A stretch of 64,000 bases of DNA from Actinophytocola sp050699935 (GCF_050699935.1 NZ_JBOHGB010000020.1:4132-68131); one strand, 5' to 3'; positions 35,301 to 44,173 are shown, counted from the stretch's first letter. Notes: generated by a model from the sequence alone, not told the origin. Numbers and translations are program-made.

Positions 35301-36436
35301 TCCCAGCGGACGTGCAGCTCGGGCGGCCGGCGGAAGACCAGCCCGCGCGGCTCGTGCGGGTGCGCCGGGTCCAGGCGGAGCCCGGGCAGTCGCTCGAACA
35401 GCGCCCGGACCGCGATCTCCGCCTCCGTGCGCGCCAGGCGCGCCCCCAGGCAGAAGTGCGGTCCCTGCGCGAAGGCCAGGTGCTGGCGCAGGTTCGGGCG
35501 GCCGGGGTCGAAGCGGTCCGGGTCGGCGAACACCGCGGGGTCGCGGTTCGCGCCCGCGATCGACACGGTCACCAGGTCGCACGCCTGGATCTGCGCACCG
35601 CCCAGCGACACGTCGCGCGCCGCGTAACGGTCGATCACCGCCGCCGACGGCTCCAGCCGCATCGACTCCTCGATCGCACCGGGCAGTTCCGCCGGGGCGG
35701 GCCGGCCCGGGCCGAGCAGCAGGTGCCGCACCAGGTTGGTGATCATGCCGGCGGTCGTGTCGATGCCGCCGAACAGGAGCACCGCCGCGTTCGGCACCAC
35801 CTCGTCCTCGGTCAACCCGTCCGCCGCGGCCACGAGCACCGAGTGCGGGTCGCCCGACTCGAGGGTGCGCGCGACCGCCGAGCGCAGCGAACCGAAGGCC
35901 GCCGACCCGGCCGTCGTCGGCGCGCCGCCCGCGGTCACCGACGACACCGAGTCCACGATCGCCGCGTACCACGACAGCACGGTCGCCGCGTCGACCCCGG
36001 CGAGCCCCAGCGCGTCGGCGACCACCGCGACCGCGAGCGGTCCGGCGAACGCCGAGCGCAGCTCGACCGCTCCGGCCGGCGCGAACCCCGACACGAGGTC
36101 GTCCGCGCACGTGGACACGAACCCGGCGAACCGGTCACGCACCGGCGCCGGCCGGAACGGCGGCACGAACGGCTCGCGGTGCCGGGTGTGCGCCGTGCCG
36201 TCCAGCGACAGCATCGACGGGCCCAGCACGCGGGCGGTCGAGAAGCGCGGATCGTCCACGGTGAACGTCGCCGCGTCGCGCATCACCCGCACCGCCAGGT
36301 CGTGCCGGGTGACGAGCCAGCCGTTCAGCGCCGGCAGCCAGGACACCGGCTCGGCCGCTCGCAGCCGGGTGAGGTGCGGGTGCGGGTCGGTGTCGAGGTC
36401 GTCGAGCGTCACCCGGCCGCCGATCGGGAACGTCAT
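35297..36436 (-). CDS. Cytochrome P450
   Basis: This 379-residue soluble P450 has I-helix FGGIDTTAGM, K-helix EESMR, and haem loop FAQGPHFCLGARLAR with the thiolate Cys. The length is slightly short but complete. No ferredoxin gene is adjacent. The substrate is not predictable. It shares its promoter region with the divergent sugar ABC operon. Confidence 0.92.
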   Translation of the reverse strand: MTFPIGGRVTLDDLDTDPHPHLTRLRAAEPVSWLPALNGWLVTRHDLAVRVMRDAATFTVDDPRFSTARVLGPSMLSLDGTAHTRHREPFVPPFRPAPVRDRFAGFVSTCADDLVSGFAPAGAVELRSAFAGPLAVAVVADALGLAGVDAATVLSWYAAIVDSVSSVTAGGAPTTAGSAAFGSLRSAVARTLESGDPHSVLVAAADGLTEDEVVPNAAVLLFGGIDTTAGMITNLVRHLLLGPGRPAPAELPGAIEESMRLEPSAAVIDRYAARDVSLGGAQIQACDLVTVSIAGANRDPAVFADPDRFDPGRPNLRQHLAFAQGPHFCLGARLARTEAEIAVRALFERLPGLRLDPAHPHEPRGLVFRRPPELHVRWD

Positions 36437-36529
36437 CGCCGCAAGTCTAAGCGTGACAACGGATCTGGAACGTCTCAACAGGGTCCCTTGCGCTCCGCGG
36501 GACGCTCGGTTAGCTTGCCTAGGACACCC

Positions 36530-36543
36530 GTGAAACGTTTCAC
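36530..36543. promoter_or_regulatory. LacI-family operator of the deoxysugar ABC operon
   Basis: GTGAAACGTTTCAC is a perfect 14-bp palindrome with the central CG of LacI/GalR-family operators. It lies 27 bp before the GTG start of the ATPase gene and 11 bp before its ribosome-binding site GGAGG, a position suited to repression. No lacI-type gene is in the window. Confidence 0.7.
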
Positions 36544-36569
36544 ATCGACTGACGGAGGCGGGTGAGCCG

Positions 36570-38063
36570 GTGACAGCGCTGCTCGAGCTCCGCGACGTGC
36601 ACAAGTCGTTCGACGCGGTGTGGGCACTGCGCGGGGTCTCGCTCGAGCTGCACGCCGGCGAGGTGCACGCGCTGGCCGGCGAGAACGGGGCCGGCAAGTC
36701 CACGGTCGTCCGCGTCATCGGCGGCGAGCACCAGCCGGACGCGGGTGAGCTGCTGCTGGACGGCGAGCCGCACCGGTTCGCCGGGCCGCGTGACGCGCAG
36801 CGGCACGGGATCGCCGTGATCCACCAGGAGCCGACCCAGTTCCCGGACCTCACGGTCGCCGAGAACGTGTTCATGGGCCGGCAGCCGCTGCGGTCCGGAC
36901 GGCGCATCGACCGTGCCGCGATGCGCCGCCGGACCGCCGAGCTGTTCGACTCGCTCGGCGTGCCGATCGACCCGGACCGGGTGACCCGCGGACTGTCCAT
37001 CGCGGACCAGCAGATCATCGAGATCGCCAAGTCGCTGGCCGCCGACGCGCGGATCATCGTGATGGACGAGCCGACCGCCGCACTGTCCACTGTGGAGGTC
37101 CAGCGGCTGTTCCGGGTCGCGCGGCGGCTCGCCGAGGGCGGTGCCGCGCTGCTGTTCATCTCCCACCGGCTCGAGGAGCTCGAGGAACTGTGCGAGCGGG
37201 TGACCGTGCTGCGCGACGGCGAGCTCGTCACCACCGCGCCGATGGCCGACCTCGACCGGGACGGGCTGGTGCGCAGCATGGTCGGCCGCGCGGTGGAGGT
37301 GCTCTTCCCCGACCGCACGGCCGAGCCGGGCGACGAGGGGCTGGTGGTGGACGGGCTGACGCGGACCGGGGTGTTCCACGACGTGTCGTTCACCGTGCGG
37401 CGCGGGGAGATCGTCGGCCTCGCGGGGCTCGTCGGCTCCGGCCGCTCCGAGGTGGCCCGGGCGATCTTCGGCGTCGACGGGCGGGACGCGGGCGCGGTCA
37501 CGGTCGACGGCCGCCCGCTGCGGGCCGGCGACCCGCGCGCGGCGATCGCCGCCGGGCTCGCGATGGTCCCGGAGGACCGCCGCGAGCAGGGGCTGATCCT
37601 GGACCTGTCGATCGAGCGCAACGCCACGCTCCCCCGCCTGTCCGCGGTGTCCCGGTGGGGCCTGATGAACCCGGGGCGGGAGCGCTCGGTCGCCGGCGAG
37701 TGGACCCGCCGGCTCGGGGTCCGGCTGCGTCGGCTCACGGACCCGGTCGCGACGCTGTCCGGCGGCAACCAGCAGAAGGTGGTGCTGGGCAAGTGGCTCG
37801 CGACCGAGCCGGCCGTGCTGATCGTCGACGAGCCGACCCGTGGCATCGACGTGGGCGCGAAGGTCGAGGTGCACGCGCTGCTCGCGGACCTGGCCGCGCG
37901 GGGCATCGCGGTGCTGATGATCTCCTCGGAGCTGTCGGAGGTGCTGGGCATGGCCGACCGGGTGCTCGTCATGCACGAGGGCCGGCTCACGGCCGAGCTC
38001 GACCGCGCCGAGGCCACCGAGGAGACGGTCATGCACGCGGCGACCGGCCGTGATGCCACATGA
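36570..38063 (+). CDS. Sugar ABC transporter ATP-binding protein (RbsA/RhaT type)
   Basis: This 497-residue protein has two fused ATPase domains. The first has Walker A GENGAGKST and signature-like GLSIADQQ. The second has a degenerate Walker A (GLVGSGRSE) and signature LSGGNQQK with LIVDEPTRGIDVGAK. This is the CUT2 carbohydrate importer layout. GTG at 36570 follows GGAGG. It is the first gene of the operon with two permeases, a binding protein and rhaI, matching rhizobial RhaT of the RhaSTPQ system. Confidence 0.92.
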   Translation: MTALLELRDVHKSFDAVWALRGVSLELHAGEVHALAGENGAGKSTVVRVIGGEHQPDAGELLLDGEPHRFAGPRDAQRHGIAVIHQEPTQFPDLTVAENVFMGRQPLRSGRRIDRAAMRRRTAELFDSLGVPIDPDRVTRGLSIADQQIIEIAKSLAADARIIVMDEPTAALSTVEVQRLFRVARRLAEGGAALLFISHRLEELEELCERVTVLRDGELVTTAPMADLDRDGLVRSMVGRAVEVLFPDRTAEPGDEGLVVDGLTRTGVFHDVSFTVRRGEIVGLAGLVGSGRSEVARAIFGVDGRDAGAVTVDGRPLRAGDPRAAIAAGLAMVPEDRREQGLILDLSIERNATLPRLSAVSRWGLMNPGRERSVAGEWTRRLGVRLRRLTDPVATLSGGNQQKVVLGKWLATEPAVLIVDEPTRGIDVGAKVEVHALLADLAARGIAVLMISSELSEVLGMADRVLVMHEGRLTAELDRAEATEETVMHAATGRDAT

Positions 38064-39100
38064 CGACCACGGCCGGCCGGGAGGCACGCAAGGCCGCCTT
38101 CACGGGGCGGGAGCTGGGCATCGTGATCGCGCTCGTCGTCGTGGTCGGGGCGGCCACGGTCGCGCGGCCGGGTTTCCTGTCCGGCCAGGGGCTGCACGAT
38201 CTGTTCCTCAACGCCTCCATCATCGCGCTGCTGGCGATCGGCCAGGCGCTGCTCGTGATCACCCGCAACATCGACCTGTCGGTGGGCTCGGTGCTCGGCC
38301 TGACCGCGTTCCTCAGTGGACAGATGTTCCTCAACGACCCGAACACGCCGGTGATCCTGGTGGTGCTGGCCGGGATCGCGATGGGCGCGGCGTGCGGGGC
38401 GCTCAACGGCGCGCTCGTGGCGGTCGCCAAGGTGCCCGCGCTGGTCGTCACGCTCGGCACGCTGTACGTGTTCCGCGGCGTGGACTACGCGTGGGCGTCG
38501 GCCAGCGGCGTGCAGCAGGTCAACGCCTACCAGATGTCGCCGGAGTTCCTCTCCCTCGGCAGCGGCTCGGTCCTCGGCATCCCGAACCTCACGTTGATCG
38601 CGCTCGTCGTGCTCGCGGTCGCCGCCTACGGGCTGCACAACTACCGGGCCGGCCGCGAGCTGTACGCGATCGGGTCCAACCCGGATGCCGCGCGGCTCGC
38701 CGGCATCCCGACCGGGCGGCGGGTGTTCGGTGCCTTCGTGATCTCCGGCGCGCTCGTCGGGCTCGGCGGCGTGCTGCACGCGGCGTACTTCGGCACGATC
38801 AACGCCTCGGTCGGCACCGGCGAGGAGCTGTCCGTGGTGGCCGCGGTCGTGGTCGGCGGGGTCGCGATCTTCGGCGGCAGCGGCACGGTCGTCGGTGCGG
38901 CGCTGGGCGCGCTGTTGCTCACCACGGTCACGGGCGCGCTGCCGATCCTCGGCGTGCCGGCGTTCTGGCAGCGCGCGGTGGACGGCGCGGCGCTGCTGGT
39001 GGCGATCTCGCTGGACCGCGCGGTCATGGTCCGGCTGGCCGCCCGCCTGCGGGCGGAACGCGCGCGCCGACGTGCTCTGCCCAGCGGAGGCGTCGAATGA
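38060..39100 (+). CDS. Sugar ABC transporter permease, CUT2 (RhaP/RhaQ type, first)
   Basis: This 346-residue RbsC-family permease has about ten helices. It shows ITRNIDLSVGSVLGLTAFL, VTLGTLYVFRGVDY, and VGGVAIFGGSGTVVGAALGALL. The ATG overlaps the ATPase stop (ATGA). YAWASASGVQQVNAYQMS is an extracellular loop typical of the rhamnose set. Confidence 0.9.
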   Translation: MTTTAGREARKAAFTGRELGIVIALVVVVGAATVARPGFLSGQGLHDLFLNASIIALLAIGQALLVITRNIDLSVGSVLGLTAFLSGQMFLNDPNTPVILVVLAGIAMGAACGALNGALVAVAKVPALVVTLGTLYVFRGVDYAWASASGVQQVNAYQMSPEFLSLGSGSVLGIPNLTLIALVVLAVAAYGLHNYRAGRELYAIGSNPDAARLAGIPTGRRVFGAFVISGALVGLGGVLHAAYFGTINASVGTGEELSVVAAVVVGGVAIFGGSGTVVGAALGALLLTTVTGALPILGVPAFWQRAVDGAALLVAISLDRAVMVRLAARLRAERARRRALPSGGVE

Positions 39101-40155
39101 TGCCGCGCGCCATGCCGGGTGGGTTGCTGCGCTGGGAGCGCGTGCTGCTCGCCCTGTGCGTCGCGGTGCTGGCGTTCGGCGCCATGAGCACCGACGGGTT
39201 CGCCGAGCAGGGCAACATCAGCTTCCTGCTGCTGGACTACAGCGAGGTCGCGCTGCTCGCGTTCGCGCTCGTGCCGATCATCCTGACCGGCCGGATCGAC
39301 CTATCGGTGGCCTCGGTGCTCGGCTTCTGCTCGGCGCTGACCGGCGCGCTGTGGGACTCCGGCATGCCGTTCGAGAGCATCGTGCCGCTCGTGCTCCTCG
39401 CCGGCGTCGTGCTGGGCTCGGTCAACGCCGTGCTGATCGTCCGCTTCGGGCTGCCCTCGCTCGCGGTCACCATCGGCACGCTCGGCCTGTACCGGGGTCT
39501 CGCGTACGTGATCCTCGGCGACCGCGCGGTCACCGGGTTCCCGGAGAACTACCGTCCACTCGCGACGGACGCGATCGGGTTCCTGCCGTACGCCACGATC
39601 GTCGTGCTGGTGGTGGGCGTCGCGGTCGCGGTGCTGGTGCACGTGACCCCGGTCGGCCGGTCGTTGTACGCGATCGGGCTCGGCGAGCGGACCGCGCGGT
39701 TCTCCGGGATCCGGGTCGACCGGGTGACGATGGCGCTGTACCTGCTCTCCGGCGCGCTCGCCGCGCTGGCCTCGCTGATCTACACCCTGCGCTACAACAG
39801 CGCCCGCGCGGACAACGCCAGCGGGATGGAGCTCGTCGCGGTGGCCGCGGTGCTGCTCGGCGGCGTGTCGATCTTCGGTGGCCGCGGCACGGTCCTCGGG
39901 GTGGCGGCGGCCCTGCTCGCGATGGCCGGCCTGCGCAACGTGCTGTTCCTCGACGACGTCAGCAACGAGATCCAGAACGTGATCACCGGGCTGCTGCTCA
40001 TTCTCTCCGTACTCGTACCCGTCGTGTTCAAACCGAGGAGGACCAAGGATGTTCCGCTCGAACCGTCTTCTGTGGACACTGAGCGCCGCGCTGGCGCTGA
40101 CGCTGGTCGCCGGCTGCGGCGCGACCACCAAGGGGTCCGAGGCCGCGCGGGGTGA
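39097..40155 (+). CDS. Sugar ABC transporter permease, CUT2 (RhaP/RhaQ type, second)
   Basis: This 352-residue RbsC-family permease starts at ATGATG, overlapping the first permease stop. It contains LTGRIDLSVASVLGFCSAL and LLGGVSIFGGRGTVLGVAAALL. The expected cytoplasmic end of the protein is near PVVFKPRR, but the frame runs on for about 38 arginine-rich residues into the gene of the binding protein, an overlap of 107 bp. This tail is unlike the family and may be an extension gained by loss of a stop codon. Confidence 0.88.
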   Translation: MMPRAMPGGLLRWERVLLALCVAVLAFGAMSTDGFAEQGNISFLLLDYSEVALLAFALVPIILTGRIDLSVASVLGFCSALTGALWDSGMPFESIVPLVLLAGVVLGSVNAVLIVRFGLPSLAVTIGTLGLYRGLAYVILGDRAVTGFPENYRPLATDAIGFLPYATIVVLVVGVAVAVLVHVTPVGRSLYAIGLGERTARFSGIRVDRVTMALYLLSGALAALASLIYTLRYNSARADNASGMELVAVAAVLLGGVSIFGGRGTVLGVAAALLAMAGLRNVLFLDDVSNEIQNVITGLLLILSVLVPVVFKPRRTKDVPLEPSSVDTERRAGADAGRRLRRDHQGVRGRAG

Positions 40156-41122
40156 GGACGACGCCGGCAGCGAGCGCAGCGCCGACCCCGGGGCGGAGAT
40201 CAAGGAGGGCCTGAAGATCGCCTTCCTGCCCAAGGAGATCGACAACCCGTACATGACGATCATGGACAAGGGCGGCACCGACGCCGTGGCCGAGGTCAAG
40301 GGCGAGGGCAAGGCGGTCGGCCCGTCCGACGCGCAGGCGTCGTCGCAGGTGTCCTACATCAACACGCTGATCCAGCAGCGGCAGGACGCCATCGTGATCG
40401 CGGCCAACGACCCGAACGCGGTCGCGCCGGCGCTCAAGGACGCGATGAGCAAGGAGATCGCGGTGGTCACCGTCGACTCGGACGCCGCGCCGGACGCCCG
40501 CGACCTGTTCGTCAACCAGGCGAGCTCGGAGGAGATCGGCCGCTCGCAGGTCAAGCTGATCGCCGAGCAGATCGGCGGCGAGGGCAAGATCGCGATCCTG
40601 TCGGCGACGCCGAACGCGACGAACCAGAACACCTGGATCGAGTTCATGCGTGACGAGCTGACGAAGCCGGAGTACTCGAAGATCCAGCTGCTGCCCACGG
40701 TGTACGGGGACGACGACGACCAGAAGTCGTTCCAGGAGGCGCAGGCGCTGCTGCGGTCCACACCGGACCTGAAGGGCATCATCTCGCCGACCACGGTCGG
40801 CATCGCGGCGGCCGCGCGGTACCTGTCCTCCTCCCCGTACAAGGGAAAGGTCAAGCTGACCGGGCTGGGCACGCCGAACCAGATGCGCGAGTTCGTCGAG
40901 GACGGCACGGTCACCGAGTTCGCGCTGTGGGACCCGGCCGAGCTCGGTTACCTCGCCGGGTACGCGGCCGCGGCGCTGGCGTCCGGCCAGATCAGCGGCG
41001 CGGAGGGCGAGAAGTTCACGGCCGGCAAGCTCGGCGAGTACACGATCGGCAAGGACGGCGAGGTCATCCTCGGGCCGCCGACCGTGTTCAACGCCGACAA
41101 CATCGACGACTACGACTTCTAG
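40049..41122 (+). CDS. rhaS: Rhamnose-type sugar-binding lipoprotein
   Basis: This 357-residue periplasmic-binding-protein-like lipoprotein has a signal peptide ending in lipobox LVAGC (Cys about 23). The mature protein has LKIAFLPKEIDNPYMTIMDK, AIVIAANDPNAVAPALKDA and GKIAILSATPNATNQN, the pattern of RhaS/LsrB-like binding proteins. The signal-peptide codons overlap the end of the permease gene in another frame. GAGGA before ATG at 40049 supports the start. The likely ligand is L-rhamnose or another 6-deoxyhexose. Confidence 0.88.
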   Translation: MFRSNRLLWTLSAALALTLVAGCGATTKGSEAARGEDDAGSERSADPGAEIKEGLKIAFLPKEIDNPYMTIMDKGGTDAVAEVKGEGKAVGPSDAQASSQVSYINTLIQQRQDAIVIAANDPNAVAPALKDAMSKEIAVVTVDSDAAPDARDLFVNQASSEEIGRSQVKLIAEQIGGEGKIAILSATPNATNQNTWIEFMRDELTKPEYSKIQLLPTVYGDDDDQKSFQEAQALLRSTPDLKGIISPTTVGIAAAARYLSSSPYKGKVKLTGLGTPNQMREFVEDGTVTEFALWDPAELGYLAGYAAAALASGQISGAEGEKFTAGKLGEYTIGKDGEVILGPPTVFNADNIDDYDF

Positions 41123-41143
41123 GCTTCATCCTCGGGAGCAACA

Positions 41144-42310
41144 ATGATCGACCACGTAGCCGTACGGGCGGCGCTGCGGGCGCAGCACATCGAGACGCCG
41201 TCGTGGGCGTACGGCGACTCCGGCACCCGGTTCAAGGTGTTCGCGCAGGAAGGCGTGCCGCGCGACGCCTACGAGAAGATCGACGACGCGGCCCAGGTGC
41301 ACCGGTTCACCGGGGTGGCGCCGACGGTGGCGCTGCACATCCCGTGGGACGCGGTCGCCGACTACGCCGACCTCGCCCGGTACGCGCGCGACCGGGGCGT
41401 GGGCATCGGGGCGATCAACCCCAACGTGTTCCAGGAGGACGACTACCGGCTCGGGAGCGTCTGCCACCCGGACGCCGGGGTGCGCCGCAAGGCGCTCGAC
41501 CACCTGCTGGAGTGCGTCGACATCATGGACGTCACGGGGTCGGCGGACCTGTCGCTGTGGTTCGCCGACGGGACGAACTACCCGGGCCAGGACTCGATCG
41601 CGGCGCGTCAGGAGCGGTTGTCCGAGGCGCTGCGGACCGTGTACGCCCGGCTGGGTCCCACGCAGCGCATGCTGCTGGAGTACAAGCTGTTCGAGCCGGC
41701 CTTCTACACGATGGACGTGCCGGACTGGGGCACGTCGTACGCGCACTGCGTGGACCTCGGCCCGGCCGCGCGGGTGCTGGTGGACACCGGGCACCACGCA
41801 CCGGGCACGAACATCGAGTTCATCGTGGCGTTCCTGCTCGGCCGCTCGCGGCTGGGCGGGTTCCACTTCAACTCGCGGTTCTACGCCGACGACGACCTGA
41901 TGGTGGGCGCGGCAGATCCGTACCAGCTGTTCCGGATCATGGTGGAGATCGTGCTGGGCGGCGGCCTGTCCGCGGCGGCGGGGGTGGCCTTCATGCTCGA
42001 CCAGTGCCACAACATCGAGCCGAAGATCCCCGCGCTGATCCGGTCGGTGATGAACGTCCAGGAGGCGACCGCCAAGGCGCTGCTGGTGGACGCCGAAGCC
42101 CTGCGCGGCTACCAGGCCGCGGGTGACGTGCTCGCCGCGAACGCGGTGCTGACGGATGCCTTCGCCACCGACGTGCGCCCGCTGCTCGCCTCCGTGCGGG
42201 AGGAGCTGGGCATCGATCGGGACCCGATCGCCGCCTACCACCGGTCCGGCTACTTCGAGAAGATCCGCGAGGAACGGGTCGGCGGCGCCGCGGCCGGCTG
42301 GGGCGCCTAG
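41144..42310 (+). CDS. rhaI: L-rhamnose isomerase (actinobacterial/Pseudomonas type)
   Basis: This 388-residue TIM-barrel isomerase has metal-binding YKLFEPAFYTMDVPDW (Glu), DTGHHAPGTNIEF (Asp, His), GGFHFNSRFYADDDL (His, Asp) and DQCHNIEPK. It converts L-rhamnose to L-rhamnulose. A family-typical GGGAGC ribosome-binding site precedes ATG 41144. Kinase and aldolase genes (rhaB, rhaD) do not follow, so the rest of the isomerase route must be elsewhere. Confidence 0.92.
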   Translation: MIDHVAVRAALRAQHIETPSWAYGDSGTRFKVFAQEGVPRDAYEKIDDAAQVHRFTGVAPTVALHIPWDAVADYADLARYARDRGVGIGAINPNVFQEDDYRLGSVCHPDAGVRRKALDHLLECVDIMDVTGSADLSLWFADGTNYPGQDSIAARQERLSEALRTVYARLGPTQRMLLEYKLFEPAFYTMDVPDWGTSYAHCVDLGPAARVLVDTGHHAPGTNIEFIVAFLLGRSRLGGFHFNSRFYADDDLMVGAADPYQLFRIMVEIVLGGGLSAAAGVAFMLDQCHNIEPKIPALIRSVMNVQEATAKALLVDAEALRGYQAAGDVLAANAVLTDAFATDVRPLLASVREELGIDRDPIAAYHRSGYFEKIREERVGGAAAGWGA

Positions 42311-43182
42311 CCGGCGGACCGGTGATCCGATTGCCGAGCGCCCGGTCTCGTAGGCGCTAGCCGAGCGGCAGGCGGTACGCCCGGCGCGCGGTGCCCACGA
42401 AGATCTCGTGCCGCTCGGGTTCCGACAGCGCGGCGGGTGAGTGTGCGCGCGGCGTCGACCACCTCGCCGTACGTCGCGGCCAGTTCGCAGACCGGCCAGT
42501 CGGAGCCGAACATCACCCGCTCCGGACCGAACACGGCGAGCACGTGGTCGGCGTACGGGGCGAGGTCGCGGACCCGCCACCACGTCCGGTCCGCCTCGGT
42601 CACGAACCCGGACAGCTTGCAGAACACGTTGGGGCGCCGGGCGATCTCGGTGATCGCGCCGGCCCAGTCGTCGAGCTCGCCGGTGGCGATCGGGGGCTTG
42701 CCGGCGTGGTCGAGGACGAGGCGGGCGTCGGGGAGCCGGTCCGCGAGCTCGGCGGCCGAGGCGTACTGGGCCGGGTTGACCAGCAGGTCGTACGCGAGAC
42801 CCGCGCCGGTCACCGCGGACAGGCCGCGCAGCACGTCCGGGCGGAGCAGCCAGCCGGCGTCCGGTTCGTTCTCGACCTGGTGGCGCAGGCCGACGAGCAG
42901 CTCGCGGTGGCGCGGTGCGGCCAGCCGGTCGGCGATGTCGGGCGCGGCGAGGTCCGCCCAGCCGACCACGCCGGCGATCAGCCCGCCGCTCGCCGCGGCC
43001 GTGTCGACGAGTTCCTGGGTCTCGCGCGCCGACGACACGGTCTGGACGAGCACGGTGGCGTCCGCCGCGGACACCCGGCGCAGGTCGTCCACTGTGTACG
43101 GCCGGCGGATCGGGTCGAGGCCGGCCAGCCACGGGTAGTCCCGGCGCGCCGGGTCCCACAGGTGGTGGTGTGCGTCGATCAC
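42307..43182 (-). CDS. Amidohydrolase, L-fuconolactonase-like; C-terminus frameshifted
   Basis: This protein starts at GTG 43182 (GGGAGG 5 bases upstream) with VIDAHHHLWDP, has VVGWADLAAP, LVLDHAGKPPI, NVFCKLSGFVTE and RVMFGSDWPVC, all hallmarks of the 2-pyrone-4,6-dicarboxylate/fuconolactone lactonase group. It would hydrolyse L-fucono-lactone to L-fuconate. In the open frame the end turns Arg-rich (RTLTRRAVGTRAARD) and stops at 42307. If one C near 42440 is removed, the frame reads AALSEPERHEIFVGTARRAY and LPLG, ending at 42357, exactly the family C-terminus. A real or sequencing frameshift has probably changed the last 28 residues. Its start overlaps the stop of the upstream aldo/keto reductase gene (GTGA). 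Confidence 0.82.
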   Translation of the reverse strand: MIDAHHHLWDPARRDYPWLAGLDPIRRPYTVDDLRRVSAADATVLVQTVSSARETQELVDTAAASGGLIAGVVGWADLAAPDIADRLAAPRHRELLVGLRHQVENEPDAGWLLRPDVLRGLSAVTGAGLAYDLLVNPAQYASAAELADRLPDARLVLDHAGKPPIATGELDDWAGAITEIARRPNVFCKLSGFVTEADRTWWRVRDLAPYADHVLAVFGPERVMFGSDWPVCELAATYGEVVDAARTLTRRAVGTRAARDLRGHRAPGVPPAARLAPTRPGARQSDHRSAG

Positions 43183-44132
43183 GATGCCTCCCGGGGAACG
43201 GGGGTGTCCGCGCGCAGCAGCCCCTCGGCGATCAGGTCGGCCCACAGGGCGGGCGGCACGGGGGCGGCCGCGCGGTCGGCGTTCGCGGCGACCTGCTCGG
43301 GTGTGCTGGCGCCGAGCACGACGCTCGCGACCGCGGGGTGTGCGGCGGGCAGCGCGATCGCCGCCCGGGGCAGCTCGACGCCGTGCCGCAGGCAGACCTC
43401 GGCGATCCGGGTCGCACGGGCCACCAGCTCGGCGGGCGCGGCCGCGTAGTCGTAGGTGCGGCCCGGGGTCGGCGAGGCGAGGATGCCGGAGTTGAACACG
43501 CCGGCCGCCATCACCGCGACGCCGCGCTGCTCGCACAGCGGCAGCAGGTCGTCGAGCGCGGGCTGCTCCAGCAGCGTGTACCGGCCGGCGATCATCACGA
43601 CGTCCACGTCGGCCCGGCGGACGAACCCGGCGAGCACCGAGGCGAGGTTCATGCCGAGCCCGATCCCGGTGAGCACGCCCTGGTCGCGCAGCTCGGCGAG
43701 CGCGGGCAGCGCGCCGTCGAGCGCGTCGGGCACGTGGTCCTCGGGATCGTGCACGAACGCGATGTCGACCCGGTCCACACCGAGCCGATCGAGGCTCGAC
43801 TCGAGCGAACGGAGCACGCCGTCGCGGCTGTAGTCGCGGCGGCGCACGTGGGTGCGCGGCACGTCGAAGCCCTCGGTGTCCCGCTCTCCCGTGCCGCCGG
43901 AGTTGTCGACGAGCAGCCGGCCGACCTTGGTGGAGAGGACGTAGTCGTCCCTGGGTCGGGCCGCGAGGCCGGCGCCGAGGCGGCGCTCGGACAGGCCGAG
44001 GCCGTAGTGCGGGGCGGTGTCGAAGTAGCGGATGCCGCGCTCCCACGCGGTGTCCACGACGGCCCGCGCGGTCTCGTCGGACATCGCGCGGTAGAGGTTG
44101 CCGAGCTGGGCGCAGCCGAGACCGAGCCTCAC
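43179..44132 (-). CDS. Aldo/keto reductase, L-fucose dehydrogenase-like; N-terminus frameshifted
   Basis: This 317-residue aldo/keto reductase starts LGLGCAQLGNLYRAMSDE. It contains YFDTAPHYGLGLSERRLG with the catalytic Tyr-region, STKVGRLL with Lys, and DIAFVHDPEDH with His. It fits the D-threo-aldose/L-fucose 1-dehydrogenase group, which makes fucono-lactone. The open frame begins with GTG at 44132 and lacks the first dozen residues of the family. A separate mini-frame directly upstream (44129-44173) supplies them (PLKPGTVGVP) and ends in a TGA that overlaps this GTG. Two extra bases appear to have split the gene. Translation may still occur by stop-start coupling. Confidence 0.83.
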   Translation of the reverse strand: MRLGLGCAQLGNLYRAMSDETARAVVDTAWERGIRYFDTAPHYGLGLSERRLGAGLAARPRDDYVLSTKVGRLLVDNSGGTGERDTEGFDVPRTHVRRRDYSRDGVLRSLESSLDRLGVDRVDIAFVHDPEDHVPDALDGALPALAELRDQGVLTGIGLGMNLASVLAGFVRRADVDVVMIAGRYTLLEQPALDDLLPLCEQRGVAVMAAGVFNSGILASPTPGRTYDYAAAPAELVARATRIAEVCLRHGVELPRAAIALPAAHPAVASVVLGASTPEQVAANADRAAAPVPPALWADLIAEGLLRADTPVPREAS

Positions 44133-44173
44133 GGCACGCCCACCGTGCCCGGTTTGAGCGGAGCGGCACGCAT
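44129..44173 (-). other. Detached N-terminal mini-frame of the aldo/keto reductase
   Basis: ATG at 44173, with GGAGG 4 bases before it, opens a 14-codon frame (RAAPLKPGTVGVP) that ends in TGA at 44129. The residues match the usual N-terminal strand of aldo/keto reductases and would join RLGLGCAQLG if two bases (TG of CCGTGAGG) were absent. It has the only good ribosome-binding site for this gene. Confidence 0.6.

Noticed and set aside
34749..36110. Extension of the matB frame upstream beyond GTG 34751
   Set aside because: The upstream residues are opposite the NTF2-like gene and lack ligase similarity; AGGAGG fixes the start at 34751.
36505..36528. Iron-box-like TTAGCTTGCCTAGG before the sugar importer
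   Set aside because: It matches the IdeR/DmdR consensus only partly, and nothing nearby concerns iron; the LacI-type palindrome next to it explains the region better.
42337..42358. Terminator hairpin AGCGCC-10 nt-GGCGCT between rhaI and the lactonase gene
   Set aside because: The stem is only six pairs, has no T-run and lies within the alternative end of the lactonase frame.
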